A stretch of DNA of 64,000 nucleotides from Histoplasma ohiense (lineage: Eukaryota; Ascomycota; Eurotiomycetes; Onygenales; Ajellomycetaceae). The notes under the pieces were generated by a model that saw only the letters and a program-made list of their open reading frames with translations, ran no database searches and had not been told where the DNA came from. The stretch is taken from the NCBI GenBank assembly GCA_017607445.1, contig JAEVHH010000003.1, positions 1,302,001-1,366,000 on the forward strand, written 5' to 3'. Position numbers and translations under genes: made by a program. Below are positions 22,269-33,448 of this stretch, in pieces (the first letter of the stretch is position 1; each line of letters opens with the position of its first letter).

Positions 22269-23623
22269 CTCCCCACTGTACCGAAGCAGAAAGTGGGTTT
22301 CAGTTGGATAGATGAGAGGCCCTTGCCTTGATTGAGACCAGCGGCAATTGGTTAATGTTATGATGGATGGAGTGGATGGTATTGCTTAGTTCATAAGATA
22401 AATTGGGGAATGTTGGGGGGATTTCACGGCCGGGGAGGGGGCATCCATGGATGAATGGTGATATCCCTACAAAGATGAGAAAGAAGAGGCTTCCCTGTGA
22501 ATGTGGACGGCTGGGCATTGATTAAAATTCGAGCTTTGGATTCCGGTGGTATAGACGAATACAAATGGGAAAATGAAGGATAGCAAGACTAATTTGACGA
22601 AAGCAATCGTATTTTATAAATCTTTCCACCTATTCTACTGATTCAGCGAAGCAAAAATGCAACCTAAATAACTTTTTGAATAATGGAATCAAAACAACCA
22701 ATCAGACAAATCACTTCATATTTAGTACCACAGCCCAGGAAAATGTACCGACATGTTGAGGCAAATCCTTGACCTGCAGATCAGCCATGAACGATTTACA
22801 TACTATATGGGTAGAGAAGCCTCATCTTGGAAACGTGAGAGAATGAGGAGTTAGCTTTAATCCTTGTCAAATAGTGATTATTATATTTGCATATATATAA
22901 ATGCATACCGTGTGGCCAGCCATGAGCAGTGAGAAATGCGGCGCTAACTTTGTATACAGCTCATTTTGGGCCTCACTATTTGTTCATGTGTGGACAGTGG
23001 ATATTCATAAAGTGGAGGTGGCGATGAGAGGGATTTTACGATAGGAGAGATGGGCTCCTTTTAGGATTAATTCGTGTGGTTGGATTGGATTGATTGGCAT
23101 ATGCTATTGTTTATGGTGATTGTAGAGTTGCTAGTTCTATATCTAGGCTCACCTTGATAGATGGCCATTGTACAGTACACTGGATTAAATTGGATACCGT
23201 TGTTGTGACGAAGTGGGTGCTAGTGATTTGTAGATAACGTCTCTTTGCCAATCCAGGTTGTCAGGATTAGGTTTTAAATACTCCCCTTCTCGTGGAGCTA
23301 TCTGTTGTGCTCATATGTAACCAGGAGATAGCAATGCCCTCCATACGGCAATAGCGATCCGTCTCCTCACCCCCCCCCAGATGGTTTTCTAAAATTGCAT
23401 CTTCCCAGAGTTCCCTTATGATCCCTGCTGGAAGCATTCATATAATTTCCGGGGCCTGATCTGCGATGGTAATAAATGCGTGAATTCAAAACTTCGGCGG
23501 CTTCAATGACACACTTGGGAAAGTTGCCGGGTACCACCAAGTTTGTAACCACGGGGTTTCATTGTAAACCATCGATGGAGGATTCCGTGGAAATAGCCGG
23601 AGTCGCAGTCAAGCAGCCGGCAA
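22269..23623. other. Intergenic, no gene seen
   Basis: 1.35 kb of mixed composition between the transposon relic and RRG7. A C run occurs near 23371. No gene or RNA was recognised. Confidence 0.5.
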
Positions 23624-24340
23624 TCATCCATGCGATTCTCGGAAACCCTTAATCGCCTCTCCATTCCAGGTTAAAGACACGGTCTTGTCCTCGCCATCCT
23701 CTTTCCCTTGCCCAGAATGCTGAACCTCAGCTCCTAACGCCTCCAAACCTGCATCACTCGCCTGTTTATTCCACAAAATCTGCCGCGCGCGGCCATCTAG
23801 TTCCGCGAAAATCCATACCAGCGGATATCTACTCTTCAACAGCGCAGTCCGCAGGCCCTTTGTAGACTCCCTTGAGCTAACAAGCATGCCCAGTATTCCC
23901 TGGCCACGCCATCCCACAGGTGCTCCGGCAAAAGTCCCCTCTAGTTCTCGTACTATGTTCGGGCCTACTTTGTTTTTCGAAGCTTTGCATTGCACGATGA
24001 CGCGTAGCGGTTGTGAGTTTGAGTCCGGCAAATGCCAGGTGCCCACCAGATCTATCCCAGAGTCCATCCGGCCGCCTATGCGGGTTAGATCGAGAGCCCA
24101 GCGGCGGAGGGTTTGAAGAACGGTATACTCGTAATGCGTACCGATGTACGTGGTACTTGTCCGGTCAAGAGAAGTTCGAGCAGCGTAGTCCAGGAAAGAA
24201 GGGAGGTCATGGTGTTGGGAGGTCGGGGAGACTGGAGGAATTGGCGGGGCGGGAGCGTTGGAGAAGGGCCGGTAGGCACATTGTAGAAGAGTGTAGACAG
24301 ATAGGCGAGAAGGCAGGTGAAGTGGTTGTATGTGTATCAT
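23624..24340 (-). CDS. RRG7: Mitochondrial Rrg7-like protein (required for respiratory growth 7, DUF2034)
   Basis: A single exon of 238 residues from the start at 24340. The frame is open 64 codons further upstream, but only the inner ATG gives a mitochondrial-type presequence (MIHIQPLHLPSRLSVYTLLQ: basic, hydroxylated, no acids). The body has a restriction-endonuclease-like core. RMDSGIDLVGTWHLP supplies the acidic residue and VIVQCKASKN the E/Q-x-K element of the PD-(D/E)xK fold. THYEYTVLQTLRRW upstream and GILGMLVSSRESTKG downstream are family blocks. Yeast Rrg7 is mitochondrial and needed for respiratory growth; a nuclease role is suggested by the fold only. It is divergent from MED21. 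Confidence 0.85.
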   Translation of the reverse strand: MIHIQPLHLPSRLSVYTLLQCAYRPFSNAPAPPIPPVSPTSQHHDLPSFLDYAARTSLDRTSTTYIGTHYEYTVLQTLRRWALDLTRIGGRMDSGIDLVGTWHLPDSNSQPLRVIVQCKASKNKVGPNIVRELEGTFAGAPVGWRGQGILGMLVSSRESTKGLRTALLKSRYPLVWIFAELDGRARQILWNKQASDAGLEALGAEVQHSGQGKEDGEDKTVSLTWNGEAIKGFRESHG

Positions 24341-24661
24341 TGAATTGGTTAGCGGTGTCAATGATTTGCGGAGGTTTGTTCTGTTCCTGTGTTGTCTTCG
24401 CGGTGATTGAAGGAGACCGTTTGCCAAGCCGGAGCTCACAGCTTCAATCCCGGCATCGTTCGTCTCTTGAATAATGTCACCGCTGGTGCTCCATTCCATA
24501 CTCCAACAACAACTTTTACCCACAAAGATCATTAATAGTATTGTATTTCTTTAATCTCGCCTATATCTCTCAGTGAAATAGCTCCCCAGCCACCCTCTGC
24601 CACTAACCAGGGAACCCCTCCCTCCTCGCTCCGCACCTCCGCCACCCACCAACGGCTTGCC
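24341..24661. promoter_or_regulatory. Divergent promoter between RRG7 and MED21
   Basis: 321 bases between divergent start codons. The minus-strand frame of RRG7 stays open across part of it, so a longer N-terminus is conceivable. No defined motif was recognised. Confidence 0.45.
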
Positions 24662-25269
24662 ATGGCGGACATCCTCACACAACTTCAAACATGTTTGGAC
24701 CAGGTATACACAATTATCTCTTTTCTCCATATAAAGACGAATTGAGGAAACCAAAGACAAATAGCCGGAGGCCCGCCTAGCTAACAAAAAACCAACCCCA
24801 CGCTTGCATCCAGCTCGCAACCCAATTCTACGCGACCCTCTGCTACCTAACAACCTACCACGATCACGCCGCAGCAACCCCGCCCTCCAACATCCCAACC
24901 GCAATCCCACAACTGAAAAAAATCCCAAAAAACCCTTCCACCACCGCTACCACATCCACTGCCGCAGATGCACAAGCCCAGCAACAAGAACCGTCGCCAG
25001 CAGAACCTACCCCCGACCCCCCCGAGATCTTTGCCCTGCGGCAGCGCGAGCTGGCTCGTGACCTGATTGTCAAGGAACAGCAGATTGAGTACCTCATCAG
25101 CGTTTTGCCGGGGGTGGGGAGTAGCGAAGCGGAGCAGGAAGAGAGGATTAGGCGGTTGGCGGAGGAATTAAGGGTTGTGGAGGCGGAGAAGAGGGAGAAG
25201 AGGAGGCAGATGAGGAAGTTGGGAGAGAGAGTTGATGAGCTGTTGGGGGCCGTGGAAGGGACGGGGTGA
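24662..25269 (+). CDS. MED21: Mediator complex subunit Med21 (Srb7)
   Basis: Two exons, 24662..24703 and 24814..25269, give 165 residues, joined in phase 0 as TCLDQ-LATQFYATLCYL. The N-terminus MADILTQLQTCLDQ is the conserved start of Med21/Srb7. A variable proline/threonine/alanine linker follows. The C-terminal half is a coiled coil (ALRQRELARDLIVKEQQIEY, LISVLPGVGSSEAEQEERI, then LRVVEAEKREKRRQMRKLGE) that pairs with Med7 in the Mediator middle module. The short first exon ending at CAG is typical for this gene in related fungi. Length is normal. Confidence 0.92.
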
Positions 25270-26459
25270 AATGGCGTATAGTTCTAGGAGCGAGGGATTT
25301 TTGTTGATTTTGGGAGAAAGGGGAGAAGGGATCTCTTTACTTCCTTTTGGGGTGGGAGGTGTTTTACTATATTAAAGCGATGTTGATGGCGTTGAATATA
25401 TGGTGTCTGGTACATCATTATATTCTGTGGATGATACGTTGGCTCTGTTTTTTTCTTTTCTTTTTTTTTTCCCCCAACATTTGAAGCATGACCATGCGTG
25501 GATGTCTTCGAGGCTGGAGACCATGAGTTTAGCCTGTGAAATAAATGACATTTTCGTCGTCATATCTATGATAAACAAAAAAAAATGGGTTAATATAAGC
25601 ATTCAAAACCATCACTGTTTCTACCGACCATTCTTTTCTTCCTACTTGTGTATTTATGTCTTGCATTCACTTCCACTACTCATTCCGTGATCAGACACAT
25701 ACTAAAAACAGAAATATCGGGTACGTAAAAAGCCAAACACATTCGGAATTGGAACATATCTCATTTTGTTTCAGATATCCAGTGATCTATCTCTTCAAGG
25801 CTAGGTGTCCAGCAGTCAGATTCTACTATGAACTTTAGTAAAAAGGGTGTGAGGCAGCAAGAAGGAAAAAAAAAAAAAATCCGCAAGAATATTCAAAGGA
25901 TCAAACGACCACAAGTGATGCGAGAAACTTCGAAATTCCAGTAAATAATTGGTTGAATAAACAGGTATGCAAAATAAGGCGGCAGCCAACTAAGACAAAG
26001 CTGGTACACAAAGGGACAGAGGCATTATTAGGCAGGGAAAATAAAATGATGAGAAGAAACAGAGAGTATTCAGGGTATATGCTGCTCGTGAAGCTGGGCT
26101 GAAAGAAAGCAAATTGAATAAAATAAATGAGAAAGGAAGGGGAAAGGGAAAAGGGGGGGGAAGAAAATTTTTGTCAGTGAAGTTCAGAAGCCGCCATTGA
26201 ATTGCCGCCACCACCCAACCTAGCATAGCCATCTGGTATCTATTTTCTGTAGAAATCCGAAGTGCGGTCCCGTATTTGTGCACCGGAAAGGGATATGGTT
26301 TTCTCAAGGTAATGTGAAAAACTGATGCAATTGATAAGTGTCAATTGTGTGATCGTGAACAACTGCGTGTGCACGGCACGACGTTAAGTCATGAGTCATC
26401 AGTCGTGATGGGGTAACTGAAATCCGGTTGAATGCCAAGCGAAGCAAAAGCTTTCACTT
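25270..26459. other. Convergent intergenic spacer
   Basis: 1.2 kb between the convergent MED21 and SNF2 genes, holding both 3' regions. Homopolymer runs occur near 25460 and 25866. No gene was seen. Confidence 0.55.
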
Positions 26460-29400
26460 TCATGTAAACAGATTCCGATACTCCTTCATCCTCTCCTGCT
26501 GCAACTCCCTCCTATCCAACTTGCCACGATTCAAGCTCATATCCGCCATCTGCTGCTTCTTCCTAGCCAGCTCCGCAATCTTCTCCTCGATGCTATCCTT
26601 CATAATGAACTGGATCGTCGTAACTTCCCGCGTCTGACCCAGGCGATGGACCCGGTCCACAGCTTGCGCAATCGCTGCTGGGTTATATTGCGGCTCCATG
26701 ATGTACACTCTGGATCCTGCCGTTAGATTTAGGCCGACACCACCTGCGCCCAGGGTGGCAAGTAGGATGGTGACATTGTCATCTTCTCGAAATGCGTCAA
26801 TGGCGGCGTTGCGTTGTTTGAGAGTCATGGTGCCGTCAAGACGAGTGAAGGTTGTGATTCCGTTATCTTCCATGGCAATCTCGATCAGGTCAAGATGTGA
26901 CGTCCAGGAAGAGAACACGATACTTTTGATTGGGGCTTCGTCGGGGGCTTTCTTGCTCTCTTCGATGGTATCGAGGAGGTGAGAAATGAGCGCTTTGGTT
27001 TTTGTGTGTGGCCCTTCATACTGGCCGAATTTCTTGGCTTGTTTCGGAGCCTCTCTCCTGGAGAGTTGGGATTCTTGGAATTTCTCATAGCCCCGACACG
27101 TAATGGCTGTATATGTTACAGGGATGAGCCCTTTGCAGAATGTGCAGCTAAGTTGGGACTGTTTTCCTGCGTTCTCGTCGAAAACTTGTTGAATAGGAGG
27201 GAAGCAGTCTGCGCAAATGATATCATAGCACGGGAGCATGGCTGCCATGAGTGGATCTTTATCGCTCGGGCGATCTTCTGGGAATTGGAGAGTGATGGTA
27301 TTGCCGCATCTTGCACATACATCTGCTGCTGATTCTTTCATCAGTGTCAGCATTTCATATGCCTTCTTCTCCATGGCGCTTAAAGATTCCTCGTCAACTT
27401 GTTGTTCCAAGTCAATGGCATCAGTGGCGCTTAACCCTTTAAACCTGTCCCGGTCTTGCTGATCGAGGAGTTCTTTGCCATGGGCACTGATTTGTCTGAG
27501 AACCATCATTGCCTTTAAAACTAGATGATACATTTTCCCTCGCATCTTTTCTTTGCTCTCGCCAGCAATTACATTTATCATTACGTTGGACTCCTTCCTG
27601 AAGAATTCATGCAGCATCTTTTCTTGCTCTGAAAATGTCAACGTGATGACCTTGTCATGTCGAGGGGGGAGATTGATACGATCCTTGACGCGGCGGAGGG
27701 TGAACGAATCAACGAGCATACGGAGATTCGGGATCGCCTTCGGGTTCTCACTCTTAAATGGTGCGATGATGTAGGCAGCAAACTGAGATTTCTCTACGTA
27801 CGGGTGGAGCTTTAAAAACCTTGTGACAGATGCTAGGTCTTCAAGTCTGTTCTGGATCGGTGTTCCGGTCACTGACCAACGACGCAGGGAAGCTAACGAA
27901 AATATAGCCTGGGATTGGGCCGTGCTTTGTTCTCTGATAGCGTGTGCTTCATCGAGAACGATACGGAACAGGTTCATGCGGGTGAGAGGGCTGGTTCCTC
28001 GCTTAGAACTTTTACCAGAGAGCTCACTGAGTATTGTGCTGTAGGTAGTGATGATGAGGTCGTACTTAGATAATTCAACCACGTCCTCTGTTCTCGTGGG
28101 GCCGTGAAAGACATAATATGAAAGAGCATCCTCCTCCAAATGTTCCTCGATCTGGCCAACCCAGTTCGCTACTGCGCTCAAGGGGCAAACCAAAAGGGTG
28201 CTTTTCACATTCCGTGCTCCAGGATTGTTCAACAATCTCTTGTCAACTTTCTGCAACACCCACTCCAATGACTCGAGATGTGTGGATATGACAAGCGATA
28301 GGATACTCAATGTCTTCCCCAGACCCATCATATCGGCCAATAACCCTCCATAAACCTGGGGGGGTTCTTCGGGAAAAGTAACACCACTGACAATATCGCG
28401 ATAGCACTTTTGGCCGTTTGGCTGGTAATGGACTCTCCATAATGAATTGTTTTCCTCCTCCTTCTCACCAAACCTTCGGGGTTTTTCTTTATCTAGCATA
28501 TACCACAGTGCTTGTTTCTGATGTGAAAGTAGTGGAGTCTTTATCGACGGAGGTGGCTCCATTTCCGGGATATTTTCCGCGCTGCTCAACTGATCGAACA
28601 TCTTCGTGACGGCGCTGTTAATTTCTTCAGCTGTCCGTGTTTCCGATTGAACCGCAAGTCGATTTGTGGTACTCGCCATTTGAACAAGACGCCTCTCTGC
28701 ATGGGGGTTGTAGGTCGAAATGCCCGCTTCAACCGAATTGGGTGTCCCTAGCCAAACATTCTTCTGGCCAAGATGCCTCCCAATTCCGTCAGCCATCTTC
28801 CTAGGCCCATAGAGGTTTATGGCCACGCGATATGCCTCCGAACAAGGTTGCCCTGGCCATTCATTTTCCTTCTTCTTGCGGACATCGAGGCGAGCTTGTG
28901 TTCGTATTTTGATGACTGTCGAGTCAAGAAGTGGAACTAAGGCAGCCGCAACACGATGGTCAATGATCCCAAATACATTTTGCAAAGGATCAGCAACATC
29001 AATCCTAGTATCTGGGCCGCGAGTGCGTAGAAGTTGACATCGAATGGAGGGCCAATCGGACGAGGTCGCTCCAAAAGCGGACTTCACTGGACGAGGGACT
29101 TGGTGAGCGTAGACCATCGCGCCTTCAATTCTACCGTAACAAACTTCTTCCATTCCCAAATCTCTATTACCAAGGAAAACTACATCATCCTCATTCTGAT
29201 CATCATCTGGGAGACTTGTTAGCGGACACATATAGTCCATCGCGGAATGCGCTGGAGCTAGTTACCTATTGTAAGATCTATCGTGGCCACTTCAGAAAGT
29301 GATGGTGTGCTGGTTTCGGAACGTTCCTTCATGTATTCCGCTAGACCCCGCCCAGGGCTCGAGGGGAACCTCTGATCCGAACTACTACCAGCATTTTGGT

Positions 29401-29969
29401 TCATGTGACGCTTTATCCGTTTCTGCGGGTGAACTCTACGCTCTTCAACTCCATACATATTTTCAATCATATTTCTATGACGGCCAAACCGAGTCGTTTC
29501 ATATCCGTGTGTTGAAGCCGTCTTTTCGCTTTGAGAATCGCTCACGTTGCCATCTGACGAAGGATAGCTGATGCTATTCCTGCTGAGCTGCGGAGGGGTT
29601 GGCGTTTGAGATACTGGTGCACTGGCGCTTGTGCGTGGCTTGAGCGCTTTCAAGCTTCGAGGACTCAATAACATGCTAGGATCGAAGGAGGTTCCCGAGG
29701 GCGCCCCTGGGGGTCTGGGAGTACTAGAGCTTGAACCTGATGGTCCAGGAAGGTAAAATGAGGACGGAACAGATACGGGATGATTGGAGAGTCAAGGGAC
29801 GTTATATGCTGTGAATAAAATACAATAAAATAAAGGTGTTTATAGTTTGCTGGGGATAGAAGGTTGTCGAGTGGAGTTTTTCAGTTTAAAGCAAACATCA
29901 AAACATACCTGTCGCCGCCTGCCTTTTAAAAGCTTTGGGGTCCAGCAAAACTGCCGCAGACGAATTCAT
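26460..29969 (-). CDS. Rad5/HLTF-like SNF2-family ATPase with internal RING-like finger
   Basis: Three exons, 29969..29909, 29736..29266 and 29206..26460, give 1092 residues. Phases agree (QAAT-G-SSSSTPRPP; LTI-D-DDQNEDDVV). After a disordered N-terminus there is a beta-rich block (VCYGRIEGAMVYAHQVP, then IDVADPLQNVFGIIDHRVAA) resembling a diverged HIRAN domain. The SNF2 ATPase follows: ADMMGLGKTLSILSL (motif I), DEAHAIRE (II), SVTGTPIQNRLEDL (III). Inserted in it is a RING-like finger, CARCGN, CYDIICADC, CTFC. The C-terminal helicase lobe has LATLGAGGVGLNLTAGSRVY and QAVDRVHRLGQTREV. This architecture is that of Rad5, Rad16 and HLTF, which act in post-replication repair and chromatin remodelling. 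The finger has D where C3HC4 RINGs have H (C-Y-D for C-G-H), so ligase activity is doubtful. Confidence 0.88.
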
Positions 29970-30989
29970 GGTGGCTCAAAGGGGTGTGTTTCCCTTTGAT
30001 ATCGTGTCTTAAGAGAAATTACAAGGTCCAGAATGATTTCGCAAGGACATGAAATCCATCAGTTTAAAAAAAAATCAAAAAGGAAAAGGGGAAGAAAAAT
30101 CTTTTAAGATATTAGTTGTAACCCATTCATATCGGGGACGCATTCGCAGGTGATAGCAAGGAGACGAGAAGGGTATGAAAGCTGGGTGAAAGGGGGTTAG
30201 ACTCAAGATGAGTTCGAGGCTCCACCGAGGTGAGAAGCATTAGTTAGACTGCAAGTTGTTATGAGGGAATCGCACGCGTCGTGTGTCGTGTACCGCTTCA
30301 ATCTTGCCAGCGGTGCTGTGAACGAAGTGTGTCTGCCAGTCCATTCACTGCTCAGCCCGGCCAGCACATCATGCGAAGATGCAGGACGCGATTGAGGGAG
30401 TTGGACTGAGAGCAGCGGAATGACGCATCGAGGAAGGAGTCGAGACGGTGCGAGCCGATAAGATAAGCTGGCTGGCATGTGACTGGACTAGATAGGCTTA
30501 GCTCGTGAAAGTTTATCTTCGGAGAGCAAATCGGGAAGTAAAATCTAAATATCATTCGATGACATTTGCGACATCCACCCGGAAAATTCCACAAAATCCC
30601 AGGCATCGGCGCTGTGGTGGTACTGTACAAAGGAAACTTTATATTAATTGCCGCCTAAGAATGGCAATCTACCCTGTAATCAAGGGAATGAGAAAAGCAA
30701 AACGGAAAGGGTAAAAGAAACATGTCAATAACGCTAAATTTAACTCCACATGCTTATGCTCATGCCATGGCCCCAATTATATAGTTATCCTTGACCTAGA
30801 TGACAAAACATCAAACGGGAAATGCGAAGTAAAGCAGGTAATATCACGGGAGAAGAAAACCCAGCCCTGGAGAGGGGGGTGCCGAACCAGATACGTAAAA
30901 TACAAACGATCCTTAATCATCAAGCAAATAAAGAGATACAGAAATAAATCGAAGCAAGGATGGAGTGACTAGTTGATTTTTTGTCCCGC
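29970..30989. other. Intergenic between two minus-strand genes
   Basis: About 1 kb holding the promoter of the SNF2 gene and the 3' UTR of the PI4-kinase gene. No further gene was recognised. Confidence 0.55.
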
Positions 30990-33448
30990 TCAGCACCAGG
31001 TGAAAACGGGGTTTTTGCTCTTGACAGCCTCGAGTCTCTCGACAATCACCTTGCGCTCATTGCCTTCCATCTCCTCCGCTGCTGCGTAACCAAGATCGCC
31101 TTCAAGGTCATCGCCTCCGAACATAAACGAAACGCTGCCCCGCCGGTGAGCAATGGACGCGGCATTCTTTCTGTGTGCCGCCTGTTTCGAATCAGTAGCT
31201 AACTTGGGCCGCGATCGGCTCGATGCAGTAGCGGGTGCTGGCACAGTGGCCCAGCTCGCTGCAAGGTCCCTGTCTTCGTCTTCTCCGATCCCGTCGAAGT
31301 TGGCGTAGCTGAGATCACCGAGCGAAGTCGGGCTGCCTGAAACTTCACTTCTGCCACCGGTGTCTGCGGGGATTCTGCCATCGCGAGACAACGCGAATCT
31401 ATTAGGGTTTGGTAGTTCGTGTGGTGGTGAGCCTAGGTTTAGGAGATCGCGATGAGCGCCGGAGTCTGAGGATATGGCCGTGCTGATATCCATTTCCTCC
31501 TGCTCACGATCTAGCGCGCGTCGTTTGTGCATTTCGGTAGAGGGCACGCGGAGTGGGATGGCAACGGGGATGTCGACTAGGTCATCCCAGACGCATACTC
31601 GCGTTCTGCGTGTAAGCTCCAGAGGTCCATGGTCTGGTTGTTTAAGTGTCTCAACCACATTCCAAGCTTGGCCCTTCATAACGGCTATTTGACGCGCAAA
31701 CATGCTCTCTTGAAAATCGGAATCTTGACTGAAGACCCGCCGTAGAGAAGTTTGTGTTCCGCTCCACCAAGCGGTAGAAGTAAGGAGGGGTAAGAAATGA
31801 TCTCGTGTTTTCCGCGAGAAAGGCTGACCGATGAGAGACACAGGAAGGAAAAGCCAACCAAAGGGGAAGCTCCGCCACTGTTTTATAACATTAAATCATT
31901 AGAAACATGCGATTAAAACTGGGACAAATCACTGGAAGAATTAAAACTTACAGCATCGGGATGCTTCCAGGGCCACGATAAACTATTATCGATAGCTCCA
32001 ATGGATATAGTGGCATGTGGCAGTTCCGGTGCATTTGACGGCGTCCCTGACCGGCTAACAGCTACCATAGTTTCCTGGCGCCGATATTGCTGAATGTCTG
32101 AGCCTAAACGATCCGGGTTTATAGAAATTGGTTGGGGAGGAGGAGAATGTTCGTCCTCATCTGAATTGGTAGTACCGTTTACCTTGGGCGGCTCAGCGAC
32201 GATAGAAACATTCTCAGTGTGCCAGTCGATTTTTATCATCCAATTGTCCAATCCACGATCCGTATTCCGCATGATATAGTCCAGGATAACCAGTTTTTCC
32301 AGCTCCTCGCGGAAGGCTTGCTTGAGGTTTTCGGTCCAATAGAAACGGTGATGAGGGGATTCTTCTACTGAGGGAGATGGGGAAATTTGGCGCTCTTCGT
32401 ACTCGTCCTCGTCATCAGACTGGATGCCGGACGGTCGACATGCCTCATTCCACGGACGCCTCTTCTTCCGTGGCACATCTCCCGCAGAGAAACCGGAGTT
32501 ATGTTGGTCAGGCCAAGGATGCTCACGGAGAAATATATTAGCATCTTTGTAGCCCTTCAGGAAGACTTGAAAGCTTCCAACTTTCGCCGGCAGCTGCTTC
32601 CTACCACCCCACGCACTCCGGCGATCCCAAAAGTCGTAGTAAAAAGATTTCGACGATAGATAGACGATATCAGTGTAGGGGACAAGATTGGTTTTCAGGC
32701 GGGTATCAAGGACGTAGGCGGCGGCTTCGGAGACGTACGATAAATTAGGAATTAAACAGGCCCGACCAAAAAAGCAGGGGAACAAATTTCTGTGTATCCA
32801 TTTGGTCCACTTGGGATTTCGTGATGCGTAGGGTTCTTCGTCTTTTGGTTTGAAAACACCCACCACCTTTCCCTGGCTGTTTCTTGCAAAATAGCTTCCC
32901 GAGCTACCCTGCGATATCATCTTCGGGTGTACACCCAGCTCGATCGCAGTTCTGACGCTGTCAACGACAGCTTCGAATTCCTCCTTGGTCATCCGGCCCG
33001 TAGTTGCAGGGTCGGATTCGAGAGATTCAGAGGTAACTGGGCGAATCCCATCGGGAGGCTGAAATACTGAATGGTGTATCTCCAGTTTCTCTTCCGCAGC
33101 AGTCTTTCCCTTGACCTTGTTAATCTTAAACTTAGAGGCGATTTCTTCCGCCCACCTTTCAAGTCGCATGTTGATGGCTTTGATATCTACACCGGAATTT
33201 CTTCGCACACGCCTTCGAGATCCGTTTTGGCGATACCGGTAACCGGTTGGCGAAGACCGTCCTGATGCATGCATCGGAGGGCGGGAATGGATAGGAGCGT
33301 ATCGAGGAGCCGAAGTGGCCATCCGCGGAGGTACAGCGAACGAGTCCTCATCGTCGGAGGAATCATAAAAGCCATGAGTCCTTTCCTCATCAGCTTGGGC
33401 AAGGCGCTCATAGCCGGATGTAGCAGGACGATATTTCTTGGGGGCCAT
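30990..33448 (-). CDS. LSB6: Type II phosphatidylinositol 4-kinase, Lsb6-like
   Basis: Two exons, 33448..31952 and 31877..30990, give 794 residues, joined in phase 0 as WKHPDA-WRSFPFGWLF. Type II PI4K motifs are in order: glycine loop ISQGSSGSYF, lysine in GVFKPKDEEP, the palmitoylation-type cysteine cluster region NLFPCFFGRACLIPN (family CCPCC position; only two cysteines remain here), SEAAAYVLD, SFQVFLKGYKDA, catalytic RNTDRGLDNWMIK and the metal-binding IGAIDNSLSWPWKHPD. It makes PI4P on vacuolar, endosomal and plasma membranes; yeast Lsb6 also affects endosome motility. The N-terminal 100 residues are basic and disordered, and a long acidic serine-rich C-terminal tail (from about residue 590) is a fungal extension. 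The split of the last kinase motif by the intron explains why both exons are needed. Confidence 0.92.
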
